Assembly: GCF_018398875.1 (NCBI RefSeq)
Contig: NZ_JAGWDK010000003.1
Coordinates: 1 to 64,000, forward strand
Reading direction: 5' to 3'
Origin: Bradyrhizobium sp. sGM-13
GTDB taxonomy: Bacteria; Pseudomonadota; Alphaproteobacteria; Rhizobiales; Xanthobacteraceae
DNA: 64,000 nucleotides
A program made the position numbers and the translations under genes. The notes under the pieces are model-generated. The model saw nothing but the letters and a program-made list of their open reading frames with translations, made no database searches and was not told the DNA's origin. Of this stretch, positions 18,380 to 27,357 are shown one piece after another. The first letter of the stretch is position 1; each line of letters begins with the position of its first letter.

Positions 18380-20236
18380 TTAATTTGCCGTCACGTCCTT
18401 CAACATCCGTTCCAGCGTTTCCAGCCGGTCGGCCTCGCGCGGCGGCTTGTCCCAGCGCAGCCGGCTGATGCGCGGAAACCGCATCGCGACGCCGGATTTG
18501 TGCCGCGGCGAGCGCGCCAGTCCCTCGAACGCCACTTCCAGCACCAACCCCTGGTCCGGCTCATGCACGACATGGCGGACCGGGCCGAACTTCTCGGTCG
18601 TGTTGCGGCGAACGAAACGGTCGATCTGCAACAGCTCTTCATCGGTGAACCCGAAATAGGCCTTTCCGACCGGCACCAGTTGCTCGCCGTCCTCGCCCGA
18701 GGTCCAGACGCCGAAGGTGTAATCCGAATAATAGGACGAGCGCTTGCCGTGGCCGCGCTGCGCGTACATCAAGACGGCGTCGATGATGTGCGGATCGCGC
18801 TTCCATTTCCACCACTGGCCCTTGGGTCGGCCCGGCAGATAGGGCGCGTCGCGGCGCTTGAGCATCACGCCCTCGACGGCATCGGCGTCCTCACCCGCGC
18901 CGGCGTTGGCGGGGTTGGCGCGCGCGGCTATCAGCGCCTGCCAGCTATCGAAGGCAATGGTCGGTGACAGATCAATGCGCGGGTCGTCCAGTTTCCGGAC
19001 GAACACTTCGAGATGCGCTCGGCGCTCGATAAACGGCAATTCTCGCAGGTCGTTCTCATCGTCGCCGAGCAGGTCGTAGGCGCGCAGGTGAATCGGAAAG
19101 TCCTTGGTCAACTTCGGCGAGACGACTTTTCGATTGAGCCGCTGCTGCAATACGTTGAAGGTCTGCACGCGGCCATCGCGCAGCACCAGCAGTTCGCCGT
19201 CGATCGCGCCGGGCAGATGCAGCGACGGCAGAAGGTCGGGAAAGCTGTTGGTGATGTCCTCGCCAGTTCGCGAGTAGAGCCGCGCCTGCATGTGCCCGCG
19301 CTCATCGCGACCGCTTACTGCCTGCACGCGAATGCCGTCCCATTTCCATTCCGCGATGAAATCGGCCGGATCGAGACTGGCGAAATCCGTATCCTCGATC
19401 GCATGCGCCAGCATCACCGGGCGGAACGGTGCCGGATCGCGGTTGACCGGCTTGTCGCCGCGGCCTTCCAGCCACGCGAACAATTCGAGATAGGGCGGGG
19501 CGAGCCCCGGCCAGATCAGCTCGATCTCCTGCGGGTCCTTGTCGCCCAAAGCCGCTGCGGCCGTTTTCGCCAGCCGCGCCGAAATACCGATCCGCATCGC
19601 GCCGGTGACCAGCTTTAGCAGCGCCCAGCGGCCGGTCTCGTCGAGCTCGTCGAGCCATCGTGCGAGCTGGCTTGGCAGCTCGGTCTTGCCGAGCGTGCGA
19701 AGGGTAACGACGACTTCGGAGAGGGTGGGAGGAGGCGGGTTGTTATGGCGTGGGTCAATATTGAGACCACCCGTGGGATACCCCTCTCCCTGACCTCGAG
19801 AGCGAGCTTCGTTCGCCTCGGACCCCGCAAGGGGGGAGGGAACGGAGAGAGTCGTTGCTGCGGCTTTCGATCCTGGTGACTGCCCAGCACGCAACTGCGC
19901 TCCCTCCCCCCTTGCGGGGGAGGGCTGGGGAGAGGGGTGGTCCAGCAATCGGTAATTTTCTCCGCCCTTCGGCCACATCAGCGCGACCGTTTCCGAGAGA
20001 TCGCCGACATAATCATAGGACAGTCCGAACAACACCGGATCGGTACGATCCACGATCAGGTCACGAACAAGCCCCGGCTTCGCATGTTTGAACGACAGCG
20101 CGCCGGTCAGCGCCGCCAGCGCGTAGCCGCGGTCGGGATCGGGCGTGTCGCGGAAATAGGCCGTGATCAGCCGCAGCTTGTTGTTGCGGCCGGGCTCGTA
20201 GGCGAGTCGATCCAGCAATTCGGCAAAGCGGTTCAT
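18380..20236 (-). CDS. Ligase-associated-set ATP-dependent DNA ligase
   Basis: A 618-residue ATP-dependent DNA ligase of the bacterial damage-response type (the PP_1105-like family, TIGR04120). The nucleotidyl-transfer motif Lys-Trp-Asp-Gly sits near residue 297 (AEWKWDGIRV), and the later GVMLKRRDAPY and WWKWKRDPH motifs complete the catalytic core. The N-terminal domain is interrupted at about residues 100-165 by a Pro/Gly/Ser-rich stretch encoded by a palindromic repeat (19767-19951) read in frame. Its start overlaps the exonuclease stop by four bases. Together with Lhr-type helicase and PdeM it forms a known DNA-repair set. Confidence 0.95.
   Translation of the reverse strand: MNRFAELLDRLAYEPGRNNKLRLITAYFRDTPDPDRGYALAALTGALSFKHAKPGLVRDLIVDRTDPVLFGLSYDYVGDLSETVALMWPKGGENYRLLDHPSPQPSPARGEGAQLRAGQSPGSKAAATTLSVPSPLAGSEANEARSRGQGEGYPTGGLNIDPRHNNPPPPTLSEVVVTLRTLGKTELPSQLARWLDELDETGRWALLKLVTGAMRIGISARLAKTAAAALGDKDPQEIELIWPGLAPPYLELFAWLEGRGDKPVNRDPAPFRPVMLAHAIEDTDFASLDPADFIAEWKWDGIRVQAVSGRDERGHMQARLYSRTGEDITNSFPDLLPSLHLPGAIDGELLVLRDGRVQTFNVLQQRLNRKVVSPKLTKDFPIHLRAYDLLGDDENDLRELPFIERRAHLEVFVRKLDDPRIDLSPTIAFDSWQALIAARANPANAGAGEDADAVEGVMLKRRDAPYLPGRPKGQWWKWKRDPHIIDAVLMYAQRGHGKRSSYYSDYTFGVWTSGEDGEQLVPVGKAYFGFTDEELLQIDRFVRRNTTEKFGPVRHVVHEPDQGLVLEVAFEGLARSPRHKSGVAMRFPRISRLRWDKPPREADRLETLERMLKDVTAN
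19767..19951. repeat. Palindromic repeat inserted in frame inside the DNA ligase gene
   Basis: The ends CCCCTCTCCCTGAC and GGGGGAGGGCTGGGGAGAGGGG belong to the same family as 15742-15895 and 61163-61303. It lies wholly inside the ligase coding sequence and stays open in the ligase frame, giving a low-complexity linker (HPSPQPSPARGEG then further PSPLAGSEANEARSRGQGEG). Its borders match the junction from the ordinary SETVALMWPKGGENYRLLD to NNPPPPTLSEVV. Confidence 0.85.
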
Positions 20237-21270
20237 GTCTCGGCCTCGTCGGCCGCGACCACCTCGTGTTCCTCCTCATCGCCGTAGCCGACCAGATCGA
20301 GCGGCCGCGCGGCAAGCCCGCGCGCCCTGCACCAATGCACCAACGCGTCTTCCTGGCCGTGCGTGACCCAGACCTCGCCGGCGCCGGTGGCCGCGATGGT
20401 CGCGGTCAGCCCGTCCCAGTCGGCGTGGTCGGATATCACCAGCGGCAGTTCGATGCCGCGCTGGCGGGCGCGCGCCCGCACCCGCATCCAGCCCGAGGCA
20501 AACGCCGTGACCGGATCGGGGAATCGCCGCGTCCAAATGTCAGAGGTAGCCGTCGGCGGCGCCAGCGTGATGGTGCCGGCGAGATCGGCCTTCTTCATGC
20601 CCTTCACCAGCCGCAGCTCGCCGAGCGCTATGCCGCGGCTCTCATAGTAGCGCGTGATCCCTTCCATCGCGCCATGCAGATAGACCGGCGCGTCGTAGCC
20701 TTGCTCGCGCAACAGCGCGATCACGCGCTGCGCCTTGCCGAGCGAATAGGCCCCGACCAGATGCGCGCGTTCCGGAAACAGCGCGACGGAGGTGAGCAGC
20801 TTCTTCACTTCATCCGCCGCATCGCCATGGCGGAACACCGGCAGGCCGAAGGTAGCCTCGGTGATGAAGACATCGCAGGGCACGACTTCGAATGGCGCAC
20901 AGGTCGGATCGATCGCGTCCTTGTAGTCGCCGGACGCAACGATGCAGAGGTCCTTGCAGGAAACGGCGATCTGTGCCGAGCCCAGTACGTGGCCCGCCGG
21001 GTGAAACTTGATCTTGACGTCACCGAGGCGGACCTCTTCGCCATAGCGAATTGCCTGCGTGGTCGCAGCAAAATTGTCGCCATAGCGCAGCCGCATCATG
21101 TCGAGCGTTTCCTGCGTGGCGAGCACGGCGCCATGGCCGGGCCGGGCGTGGTCGGAATGGCCATGGGTAATCACGGCGCGCTCGACCGGGCGAACGGGAT
21201 CGATATGGAAGCCGCCCGGCTTGCAGCACAGGCCGGCAGCAACTGGCAACAGGATGTCATGCGGACGCAT
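20233..21270 (-). CDS. Ligase-associated DNA exonuclease (MBL/beta-CASP-like)
   Basis: A 345-residue putative exonuclease of the ligase-associated set (TIGR04122), related to the SNM1/mRNA 3'-end processing nucleases. The zinc motif is HGHSDHARPGHG near residue 35, followed by HPAGHVLGSAQI, the ASGDYKDAIDPTCAPFE Asp site, ITEATFGLP and the late SDHADWDGL His. I set the start at 21270 (MRPHDILLPVAAG) because an upstream extension to 21402 is encoded by an interspersed repeat. It overlaps the ligase gene by four bases, so both are made from one mRNA. Confidence 0.92.
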   Translation of the reverse strand: MRPHDILLPVAAGLCCKPGGFHIDPVRPVERAVITHGHSDHARPGHGAVLATQETLDMMRLRYGDNFAATTQAIRYGEEVRLGDVKIKFHPAGHVLGSAQIAVSCKDLCIVASGDYKDAIDPTCAPFEVVPCDVFITEATFGLPVFRHGDAADEVKKLLTSVALFPERAHLVGAYSLGKAQRVIALLREQGYDAPVYLHGAMEGITRYYESRGIALGELRLVKGMKKADLAGTITLAPPTATSDIWTRRFPDPVTAFASGWMRVRARARQRGIELPLVISDHADWDGLTATIAATGAGEVWVTHGQEDALVHWCRARGLAARPLDLVGYGDEEEHEVVAADEAET

Positions 21271-21322
21271 CCGGCTTATATAGGGCGCTTCCCCGCAATG
21301 TTCAGCCGTGTGATGTTCAGCC

Positions 21323-21471
21323 GTCATGAGCGGGCTTGACCCGCGCATCCATCTTTTGAAGAATCTATTTTTTGATGAATCGCCGGGTCCCGGCTCCGCC
21401 AAGGCTTCGCCGGGCCAAGCATGCGCTCGGCCGGCGTAGCTTCAGCGAAGCCGGCAAGCCTGGGCAATGAC
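21323..21471. repeat. Composite interspersed repeat upstream of the exonuclease gene
   Basis: The element runs from GTCATGAGCGGGCTTGACCC to GGGCAATGAC, with internal inverted segments (CGGCGTAGCTTCAGCGAAGCCG). It fills the divergent gap between the exonuclease and methyltransferase genes, and probably separates or modifies their promoters. Confidence 0.6.
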
Positions 21472-21485
21472 AAGTTTCGGAACCC

Positions 21486-22412
21486 ATGCCTGCCCGCCTG
21501 TTTCTCTCTTCCGGCGATCTGATGGCCGACCGCAGGTTCGAATTCGCGCGCGATCTGCAATTGAAAGGCGATCTGGCGGCCGCCGCCGATCTGCTGATGC
21601 AGGCGATCGAACTGGCGCCGAATTTCACCTCCGCCTGGTTCACGCTCGCCGATATCCGCGAGCAACTCGGCGAGCATGACGCGGCGATCTCGGCGTTTCG
21701 CCAGGCCCAGGCCAGCGATCCCGGCGACCGCCGTGGCGCCGGACTTAGGTTGATGCGGCTCGGCGCCGAACCATTGGCCGGCATGCCGCAGGCCTATGTG
21801 CAAACGCTGTTCGATCAATATGCGCCGCGATTTGAATCCTCGCTGGTGGGCGATCTCGGTTATCGCGGTCCGGCACTGTTGTTCAAGGCGGTGCTGGCGG
21901 TGCGATCAGCCGAGCGCAAGCCGGCATTCTTCAAGCGAGCGATCGACCTCGGCTGCGGCACCGGGCTGGCGGCGTCGGCGTTTGCCAGGGAAGTCGATCA
22001 TTTCATCGGCGTCGATCTGTCGCCGCGCATGGTCGAGCGGGCGCGTGCCACTGGCCTCTATGCGGAGCTGGAGGTCGCGGACATGCTGCAGGGCCTGCGC
22101 GCGAGGAGGGAGGCCAGCGCCGACCTGATCCTTGCCGCGGACGCGATGGTTTATGTCGCCGACATCGCTCCCGTGCTGGCTGAAGCAGCGCGCGTGTTGG
22201 TGCCGGGCGGTCTCATCGCCTTCACCACGGAAACCCATGACGGTGAAGGGGTCAGGCTCGGGCATGGCCTCCGCTACGCGCACGCCGCGGGTTACGTGCG
22301 CGGGGCAGTCGAGGGGTCCGGCCTGCAGTTATCCCGCCTCGAAGAATTATCTGCCCGCAACGAGGATCATGCGCCGGTTCCTGGCCTGGTCGTCGTCGCC
22401 GCGAAAACTTGA
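21486..22412 (+). CDS. TPR-linked class I SAM methyltransferase
   Basis: A 308-residue protein. The N-terminal third is a TPR-like helix pair (LQLKGDLAAAADLLMQAIELAPNFTSAWFTLADIREQLGEHDAAISAFRQAQ). The remainder is a class I SAM-dependent methyltransferase with motif I AIDLGCGTGLAASAFA near residue 157, followed by GVDLSPRMVERAR and the LVPGGLIAFTTET strand. The arrangement resembles small-molecule methyltransferases with TPR fronts. The target is unknown. It sits inside the split DNA-repair set but has no clear link to repair. The next reading frame overlaps its end, but the next gene's likely start is 107 bases downstream. Confidence 0.88.
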   Translation: MPARLFLSSGDLMADRRFEFARDLQLKGDLAAAADLLMQAIELAPNFTSAWFTLADIREQLGEHDAAISAFRQAQASDPGDRRGAGLRLMRLGAEPLAGMPQAYVQTLFDQYAPRFESSLVGDLGYRGPALLFKAVLAVRSAERKPAFFKRAIDLGCGTGLAASAFAREVDHFIGVDLSPRMVERARATGLYAELEVADMLQGLRARREASADLILAADAMVYVADIAPVLAEAARVLVPGGLIAFTTETHDGEGVRLGHGLRYAHAAGYVRGAVEGSGLQLSRLEELSARNEDHAPVPGLVVVAAKT

Positions 22413-22519
22413 GTCTAGGCGCTACGCACACCGCGAATGACGGGATTGCGTGCGACATGTCAGCTATTGCCAGGGACACCGGAATGCCTGATCAAAGCTC
22501 CCATAAGGGAGAAACCACA

Positions 22520-23749
22520 ATGAACAAGAAACAGACTCGCCGTGAATTCGGCGCGACCGCGCTCGCTACCGCTTTTGCGTCAACGCTGCCCGCGCCGTTT
22601 GTCTGGGCCGCCGAAAAAAAATACGATCCGGGCGCCAGTGACACCGAAATCAAGATCGGCCAGACCGTGCCGCATTCCGGTCCCGGCTCGCTCTATGGCG
22701 TGCTGGGTCGCGTCGGTGAAGCCTATTTTCAGATGCTGAATGAGAAGGGCGGCATCAACGGACGCAAGGTGAAATTCTTCTCCATGGACGATGGTTACAG
22801 CGCGCCGAAATGCGTCGAGGCGACGCGGCGGCTGGTCGAGCAGGAGGAAGTGCTGGCGCTGTACGGCTCGCTCGGCACCGCGCCGCAGACGGCGGTGCAT
22901 AAATATCTCAATTCGAAAGGCGTGCCGCAGCTCCTGCTCAATACCGGCGCGTCGAAATGGAACGATCCGAAGAACTTCAAATGGACCATGGCGGGCCTGC
23001 CGCTCTATCCGACCGAAGCGCGCATTCTCGCCAAGCATGTCGTAAGCGTGAAGCCGAACGCGAAGGTCGGCATCCTCTATCAGAACGATGATTTCGGCCG
23101 AGATTTTCTGACGCCCTTCAAGAAGGTGCTGGCCGATGCCGGCGGCACCGCCAAGGTGATCACGGAGCAGACCTACGATCTGACCGAACCGACGATCGAT
23201 TCGCAGATCATCAATCTCTCGAAATCCGGCGCGGATGTTTTCTACAACATCTCGACCGGTAAGGCGTCATCGCAGTCGATCCGGAAAGTCGCTGAACTCG
23301 GCTGGAAGCCGCTGCATCTGTTGTCGGCGGGATCGACGGGCCGTTCGATTCTCAGTGCCGCCGGCTTCGAGAACGCGACCGGCATTGTTGCCATCCGCTA
23401 CGCCAAGGAAGTCGGCGTGCCGCGCTTCGAGAAGGACCCGGACGTGATGGCATTCGAGGAGCTGCGCAAGAAGTACCTGCCCAATGTCGACCCCGATAAC
23501 ACGATCGCCTTTGCCGGTTACGGCCAGGTGGTGGCGATGGCGGAGATCCTGCGCCGTTGCGGCGACGAACTCACCCGCGCCAACGTTCTGAAGCAGGCCA
23601 CGACGCTGGCGGGCTTCCATTCCCCCTACATGCTGGACGGCGTGACCTATAGCTACACGCCGGAGGATTACACACCGATGAAGACGCTCTACATCTCCAT
23701 CTTCAACGGCAAGGACTGGGATATCTCCGACAAGCCGGTGACGGAGTGA
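22520..23749 (+). CDS. ABC branched-chain amino-acid-type substrate-binding protein
   Basis: A 409-residue periplasmic binding protein of the Leu/Ile/Val (LivJ-like) family. It starts with a Tat-like leader (TRREFGATALATAFASTLPAPFVWAA) and then reads DTEIKIGQTVPHSGPGSLYGVLGRVGEAYFQMLNEKGGINGRKV, the canonical opening of the family, with a later GILYQNDDFGRDFLTPFKK segment. I chose the start at 22520, which has GGGAGAAACC upstream, and not the in-frame ATG at 22409. No permease or ATPase gene is near, so it works with a transporter encoded elsewhere or is a sensor. Confidence 0.92.
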   Translation: MNKKQTRREFGATALATAFASTLPAPFVWAAEKKYDPGASDTEIKIGQTVPHSGPGSLYGVLGRVGEAYFQMLNEKGGINGRKVKFFSMDDGYSAPKCVEATRRLVEQEEVLALYGSLGTAPQTAVHKYLNSKGVPQLLLNTGASKWNDPKNFKWTMAGLPLYPTEARILAKHVVSVKPNAKVGILYQNDDFGRDFLTPFKKVLADAGGTAKVITEQTYDLTEPTIDSQIINLSKSGADVFYNISTGKASSQSIRKVAELGWKPLHLLSAGSTGRSILSAAGFENATGIVAIRYAKEVGVPRFEKDPDVMAFEELRKKYLPNVDPDNTIAFAGYGQVVAMAEILRRCGDELTRANVLKQATTLAGFHSPYMLDGVTYSYTPEDYTPMKTLYISIFNGKDWDISDKPVTE

Positions 23750-23756
23750 GAGCAGA

Positions 23757-23860
23757 CGGTCATTCCGGGGCGATGCGGAGCATCGAACCCGGAATCTCGA
23801 GGTTCCCCGATGCGCAATTGCGCATCTGAGGTTCGCGCTTTGCGCGCCCCGGAACGACCG
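23757..23860. repeat. Palindromic repeat related to 9991-10086
   Basis: Diverged member of the CATTCCGGGG family with its own inverted ends (CATTCCGGGGCG and CGCCCCGGAACG) and inner palindromes (TGCGCAATTGCGCA). It directly follows the binding-protein stop codon and precedes the helicase gene. Confidence 0.7.
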
Positions 23861-23914
23861 CGCTAGCGGCTCTAGCCCTCGACGAACCCGCTCCAACGGC
23901 CTACTTCTCCTGGT

Positions 23915-26614
23915 GTGCCGTCGCCCGATCCCTTGCCCCTCACGCCGCTTGAAACGGCTGCGTTGCTGCCCGACCGCTTCCGGCGCTGGTTCGCCGCGCG
24001 GGGCTGGTCGCCGCGCGAGCATCAATTGGCGCTGCTGGCAAAGGCCCGTGATGATCGCTCGGCGCTCTTGATCGCGCCGACCGGCGCCGGCAAGACGCTC
24101 GCCGGATTTTTGCCGACATTGGTGGAGTTGAGTGCGGCATCTTCCAACCTCCCCCTGAAAGGGGGAGGTCGGCGCGCGCCTGAGCGCGACGGGTGGGGGT
24201 CAGCCGCGAATACGGAGCAAGCGGCTGACCCCCACCCTAACCCTCCCCCTTTCAGGGGGAGGGGGCTTGAGCTGCAAACTCGCTCCAACCTCATCTCCAC
24301 CGGCCGCAGCGTCAAACGCACCGGCGGTCTCCACACCCTCTACATCTCGCCGCTGAAAGCGCTCGCAGTAGACATCGCGCGCAATCTGGAGACGCCGATT
24401 GCCGAGATGGGGTTGCCGATCAAGGTCGAGACCCGCACCGGCGATACGCCGGTGTCGCGGCGGCAACGGCAGCGGCGTTATCCGCCGGATGTTCTGCTGA
24501 CCACGCCGGAACAATTGGCACTGCTGCTGTCGTCGGACGATGCGCCGTTTCTATTCTCCTCCCTCAAGCGCATTGTGCTCGACGAACTGCATGCGCTCGT
24601 CACCTCGAAGCGCGGCGATCTGTTGTCGCTTGGCCTGGCGCGGTTGTGGCGCCTGGCGCCGGAGATGCGCGCGATCGGACTATCCGCGACGGTGGCCGAG
24701 CCGGAATCGCTGGCGCGGTTTCTGATGCCGCAGCACGACGGCAAGGACGTGTCAGCCGATATCGTCGTGGCCGGCGGCGCGGCGGCGCCCATCGTCGAGA
24801 TGCTCGACACCAAGGAGCGGCTGCCTTGGGCCGGCCATACCGCGCGCCATGCGCTCGGGGAAATGTATGATCTGATCCGGCGCAACAAGACCACGCTGAT
24901 CTTCGTCAACACCCGCAGCCAGGCTGAAATGCTGTTCCAGGAATTCTGGCGCATGAACGACGATGGTCTCGCGATTGCGCTGCATCACGGCTCGCTCGAC
25001 GTCGCGCAGCGCCGCAAGGTCGAGGACGCGATGGCGGCGGGAAAGCTGCGCGGCGTGGTCTGCACGTCGTCGCTCGACCTTGGCGTCGACTGGGGTGACG
25101 TCGATCTGGTCATCAATGTCGGCGCACCGAAGGGATCTTCGCGGCTGATGCAAAGAATCGGCCGCGCCAATCACCGTATCGACGAAGCTTCGCGCGCGGT
25201 CCTGATCCCAGCGAATCGTTTCGAGGTGCTGGAGTGCCGCGTCGCAATCGATGCCATCGCCGAAAATGCGCAGGATACGCCACCGCTCCGCACCGGCGCG
25301 CTCGATGTGCTGGCGCAGCACGTCCTCGGCTGCGCCTGCGGCGAGCCGTTTTTTTCAGATGATCTCTATGCGGAAGTCCTGACGTCGGCGCCTTATTCCT
25401 TGCTGACGCGAACCGATTTCGACGATGTCGTCGATTTCGTCGCCACCGGCGGCTATGCGCTGAAGACCTACGAGCGTTTCGCTCGCATCAAGCAGGACAA
25501 GCAGGGTCGCTGGCGCGTCGCCAATCCAAAAGTGCGGCAGAGCTATCGCCTCAACGTCGGCACCATCGTCGAAGAGACCATGCTGAAGGTCCGCCTGGTT
25601 CGCTCGCGCAGCGGCGGGGCCGGTTCGACTGGTGCGCTCGGCCGCGGCGGGCGAATGCTGGGCGAAATCGAGGAAGCCTTTATCGAAGGCCTCGTGATCG
25701 GCGACACGTTTGTGTTCGGCGGTGAAGTCGTGCGCTACGAGGCGCTCGCCGAGGACGTCGTCTATGTCTCGCGCGCCAACGACAAGGACGCGAAAGTGCC
25801 GTCCTATATGGGCGGCAAGTTTCCGCTTTCGACCTATCTCGCCGAGCGGGTGCGCAAATTGCTCGACGACCGCCGCGCGTGGAATGCGCTGCCCGATCAG
25901 GTACGCGACTGGCTCTCGCTGCAAAGGGATTTTTCCCGTGTGCCGGCGGTGCAAGAACTGCTGATCGAGACCTTTCCCCGCGGCAACAAGCATTATCTCG
26001 TCTGCTACCCCTTCGAGGGCCGGCTGGCGCACCAGACGCTCGGCATGCTCTTGACGCGGCGGATGGAGCGGGCGCGGGTGCGGCCGCTCGGCTTCGTCGC
26101 CAACGAGTATGCACTGGCCGTATGGGGCCTCGGCGATATGTCGTTCATGATCCGGCACGGCAAGCTCGATCTCAATGCGCTGTTCGATCCGGACATGCTG
26201 GGCGACGACCTCGAGGCGTGGCTCGCCGAATCTGCGTTGATGAAGCGTACCTTCCGCACCTGCGCCATCATCTCCGGCCTGATCGCGCGGCGCTTCACCG
26301 GCGAGGAGAAATCCCGCCGCCAGGTGCTGTTCTCGACCGATCTGATCTACGACGTGTTGCGCAAGCATCAGGCCGACCACGTGCTGTTGCGCGCCGCGCG
26401 CGCCGATGCCGCAACAGGCCTGCTCGATCTCAAGCGTCTGGGTGATATGCTCTCGCGTATTCACGGCCGAATCAGCCATCGGGAACTCGAACACGTTTCG
26501 CCGCTGGCAGTCCCCGTGATGCTGGAAATCGGCCGCGAGTCAGTTTATGGCGAAGCAGGGGACGAGTTGCTGGCGGAGGCCGCCGATGAACTCGTCAAAG
26601 AGGCGATGGGATAA
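23915..26614 (+). CDS. Ligase-associated DEXH-box helicase (Lhr-like)
   Basis: An 899-residue superfamily 2 helicase of the ligase-associated set (TIGR04121), related to Lhr. Motifs seen: Walker A APTGAGKT at residues 54-61, the DEXH box IVLDELHAL, SATV, and motif VI QRIGRANHR. Between Walker A and the next core strand, about residues 76-136 include a repeat-encoded insertion (see 24140-24275). It starts with GTG at 23915 and is followed 12 bases later by pdeM, with which it is clearly co-transcribed. It probably unwinds DNA:RNA or DNA duplexes during damage repair. Confidence 0.94.
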   Translation: MPSPDPLPLTPLETAALLPDRFRRWFAARGWSPREHQLALLAKARDDRSALLIAPTGAGKTLAGFLPTLVELSAASSNLPLKGGGRRAPERDGWGSAANTEQAADPHPNPPPFRGRGLELQTRSNLISTGRSVKRTGGLHTLYISPLKALAVDIARNLETPIAEMGLPIKVETRTGDTPVSRRQRQRRYPPDVLLTTPEQLALLLSSDDAPFLFSSLKRIVLDELHALVTSKRGDLLSLGLARLWRLAPEMRAIGLSATVAEPESLARFLMPQHDGKDVSADIVVAGGAAAPIVEMLDTKERLPWAGHTARHALGEMYDLIRRNKTTLIFVNTRSQAEMLFQEFWRMNDDGLAIALHHGSLDVAQRRKVEDAMAAGKLRGVVCTSSLDLGVDWGDVDLVINVGAPKGSSRLMQRIGRANHRIDEASRAVLIPANRFEVLECRVAIDAIAENAQDTPPLRTGALDVLAQHVLGCACGEPFFSDDLYAEVLTSAPYSLLTRTDFDDVVDFVATGGYALKTYERFARIKQDKQGRWRVANPKVRQSYRLNVGTIVEETMLKVRLVRSRSGGAGSTGALGRGGRMLGEIEEAFIEGLVIGDTFVFGGEVVRYEALAEDVVYVSRANDKDAKVPSYMGGKFPLSTYLAERVRKLLDDRRAWNALPDQVRDWLSLQRDFSRVPAVQELLIETFPRGNKHYLVCYPFEGRLAHQTLGMLLTRRMERARVRPLGFVANEYALAVWGLGDMSFMIRHGKLDLNALFDPDMLGDDLEAWLAESALMKRTFRTCAIISGLIARRFTGEEKSRRQVLFSTDLIYDVLRKHQADHVLLRAARADAATGLLDLKRLGDMLSRIHGRISHRELEHVSPLAVPVMLEIGRESVYGEAGDELLAEAADELVKEAMG
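24140..24275. repeat. Palindromic repeat inserted in frame inside the helicase gene
   Basis: The ends CCTCCCCCTGAAAGGGGGAGG and CCTCCCCCTTTCAGGGGGAGG are inverted, with GTGGGGGTCAGCCGC and GCGGCTGACCCCCAC as a second nested pair. The whole element is open in the helicase frame and translates to a Pro/Gly/Arg-rich linker (NLPLKGGGRRAPERDGW then PHPNPPPFRGRG) just after Walker A. It is in the same broad repeat style as the one inside the ligase gene. Confidence 0.85.
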
Positions 26615-26626
26615 GCGGGAAGGCAC

Positions 26627-27337
26627 GTGACGGCAGGGGCGCAGTCTTCGGGAGACGATCAACAGATGCGCGCCTCGAAGGTCATGGTTGCCGACGTGAC
26701 GTTCCGCGCCGACCTCTCCGGCGCGCTGTTCTGGCAGGAGCAGCGCCTGCTTGTCGTCTCCGATCTGCATCTGGAAAAAGGCTCCAGCTTCGCCGCGCGC
26801 GGCGTGCTGCTGCCGCCTTATGATACGGTGGCGACGCTGAGTCGGCTCGCCGCCGTCATTGCCCGGCACGACCCGCGCATGGTGATTGCGCTCGGCGACA
26901 GTTTTCACGATCGCGACGCGCATCGGCGGCTGTCGGCGCCGGACCGCCACGCGCTGTCAGCGATGCAGGCGCGGCGCGACTGGATCTGGATATCGGGCAA
27001 TCACGATCCGGCCCTGCCGGGCGACCTCGGCGGCCCGGTGGCGAACGAAGTCGCGATCGGGCCGATCGTGTTCCGCCATGAGCCGACGGGGGCGGCGGGT
27101 GAAATCGCCGGCCATCTACATCCCAAGGCGCGCGTCACCACCCGCGGACGATCGATGGAGCGGAGGTGCTTTGCCAGTGACGGCGAGCGCGCCGTGATGC
27201 CCGCCTTCGGCGCCTATGCCGGGGGCCTGAGCATCCGCGATCCCGCGTTTGCGAAGATTTTTCCGACGCCGGGCCTGATGGCGCATGTGCTCGGCGACAG
27301 CCGGCTGCACACCATCGCCGCGTCGCGGTGTTATTGA
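26627..27337 (+). CDS. pdeM: Ligase-associated endonuclease PdeM
   Basis: A 236-residue calcineurin-like metallophosphoesterase, the fourth member of the ligase-associated set (TIGR04123, PdeM). Metal ligands are seen in order: SDLHLEKGSSFAARG, GDSFHDRDAHRR, SGNHDPALPG, FRHEP and GHLHPKAR. The start is GTG at 26627. Internal in-frame ATG codons at residues 14 and 20 are alternatives. Twelve bases separate it from the helicase gene. Members of this family show nuclease activity on DNA, and in this context it probably processes damaged ends before ligation. Confidence 0.93.
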   Translation: MTAGAQSSGDDQQMRASKVMVADVTFRADLSGALFWQEQRLLVVSDLHLEKGSSFAARGVLLPPYDTVATLSRLAAVIARHDPRMVIALGDSFHDRDAHRRLSAPDRHALSAMQARRDWIWISGNHDPALPGDLGGPVANEVAIGPIVFRHEPTGAAGEIAGHLHPKARVTTRGRSMERRCFASDGERAVMPAFGAYAGGLSIRDPAFAKIFPTPGLMAHVLGDSRLHTIAASRCY

Positions 27338-27357
27338 GCGATCGCATTCGCGGCGGT

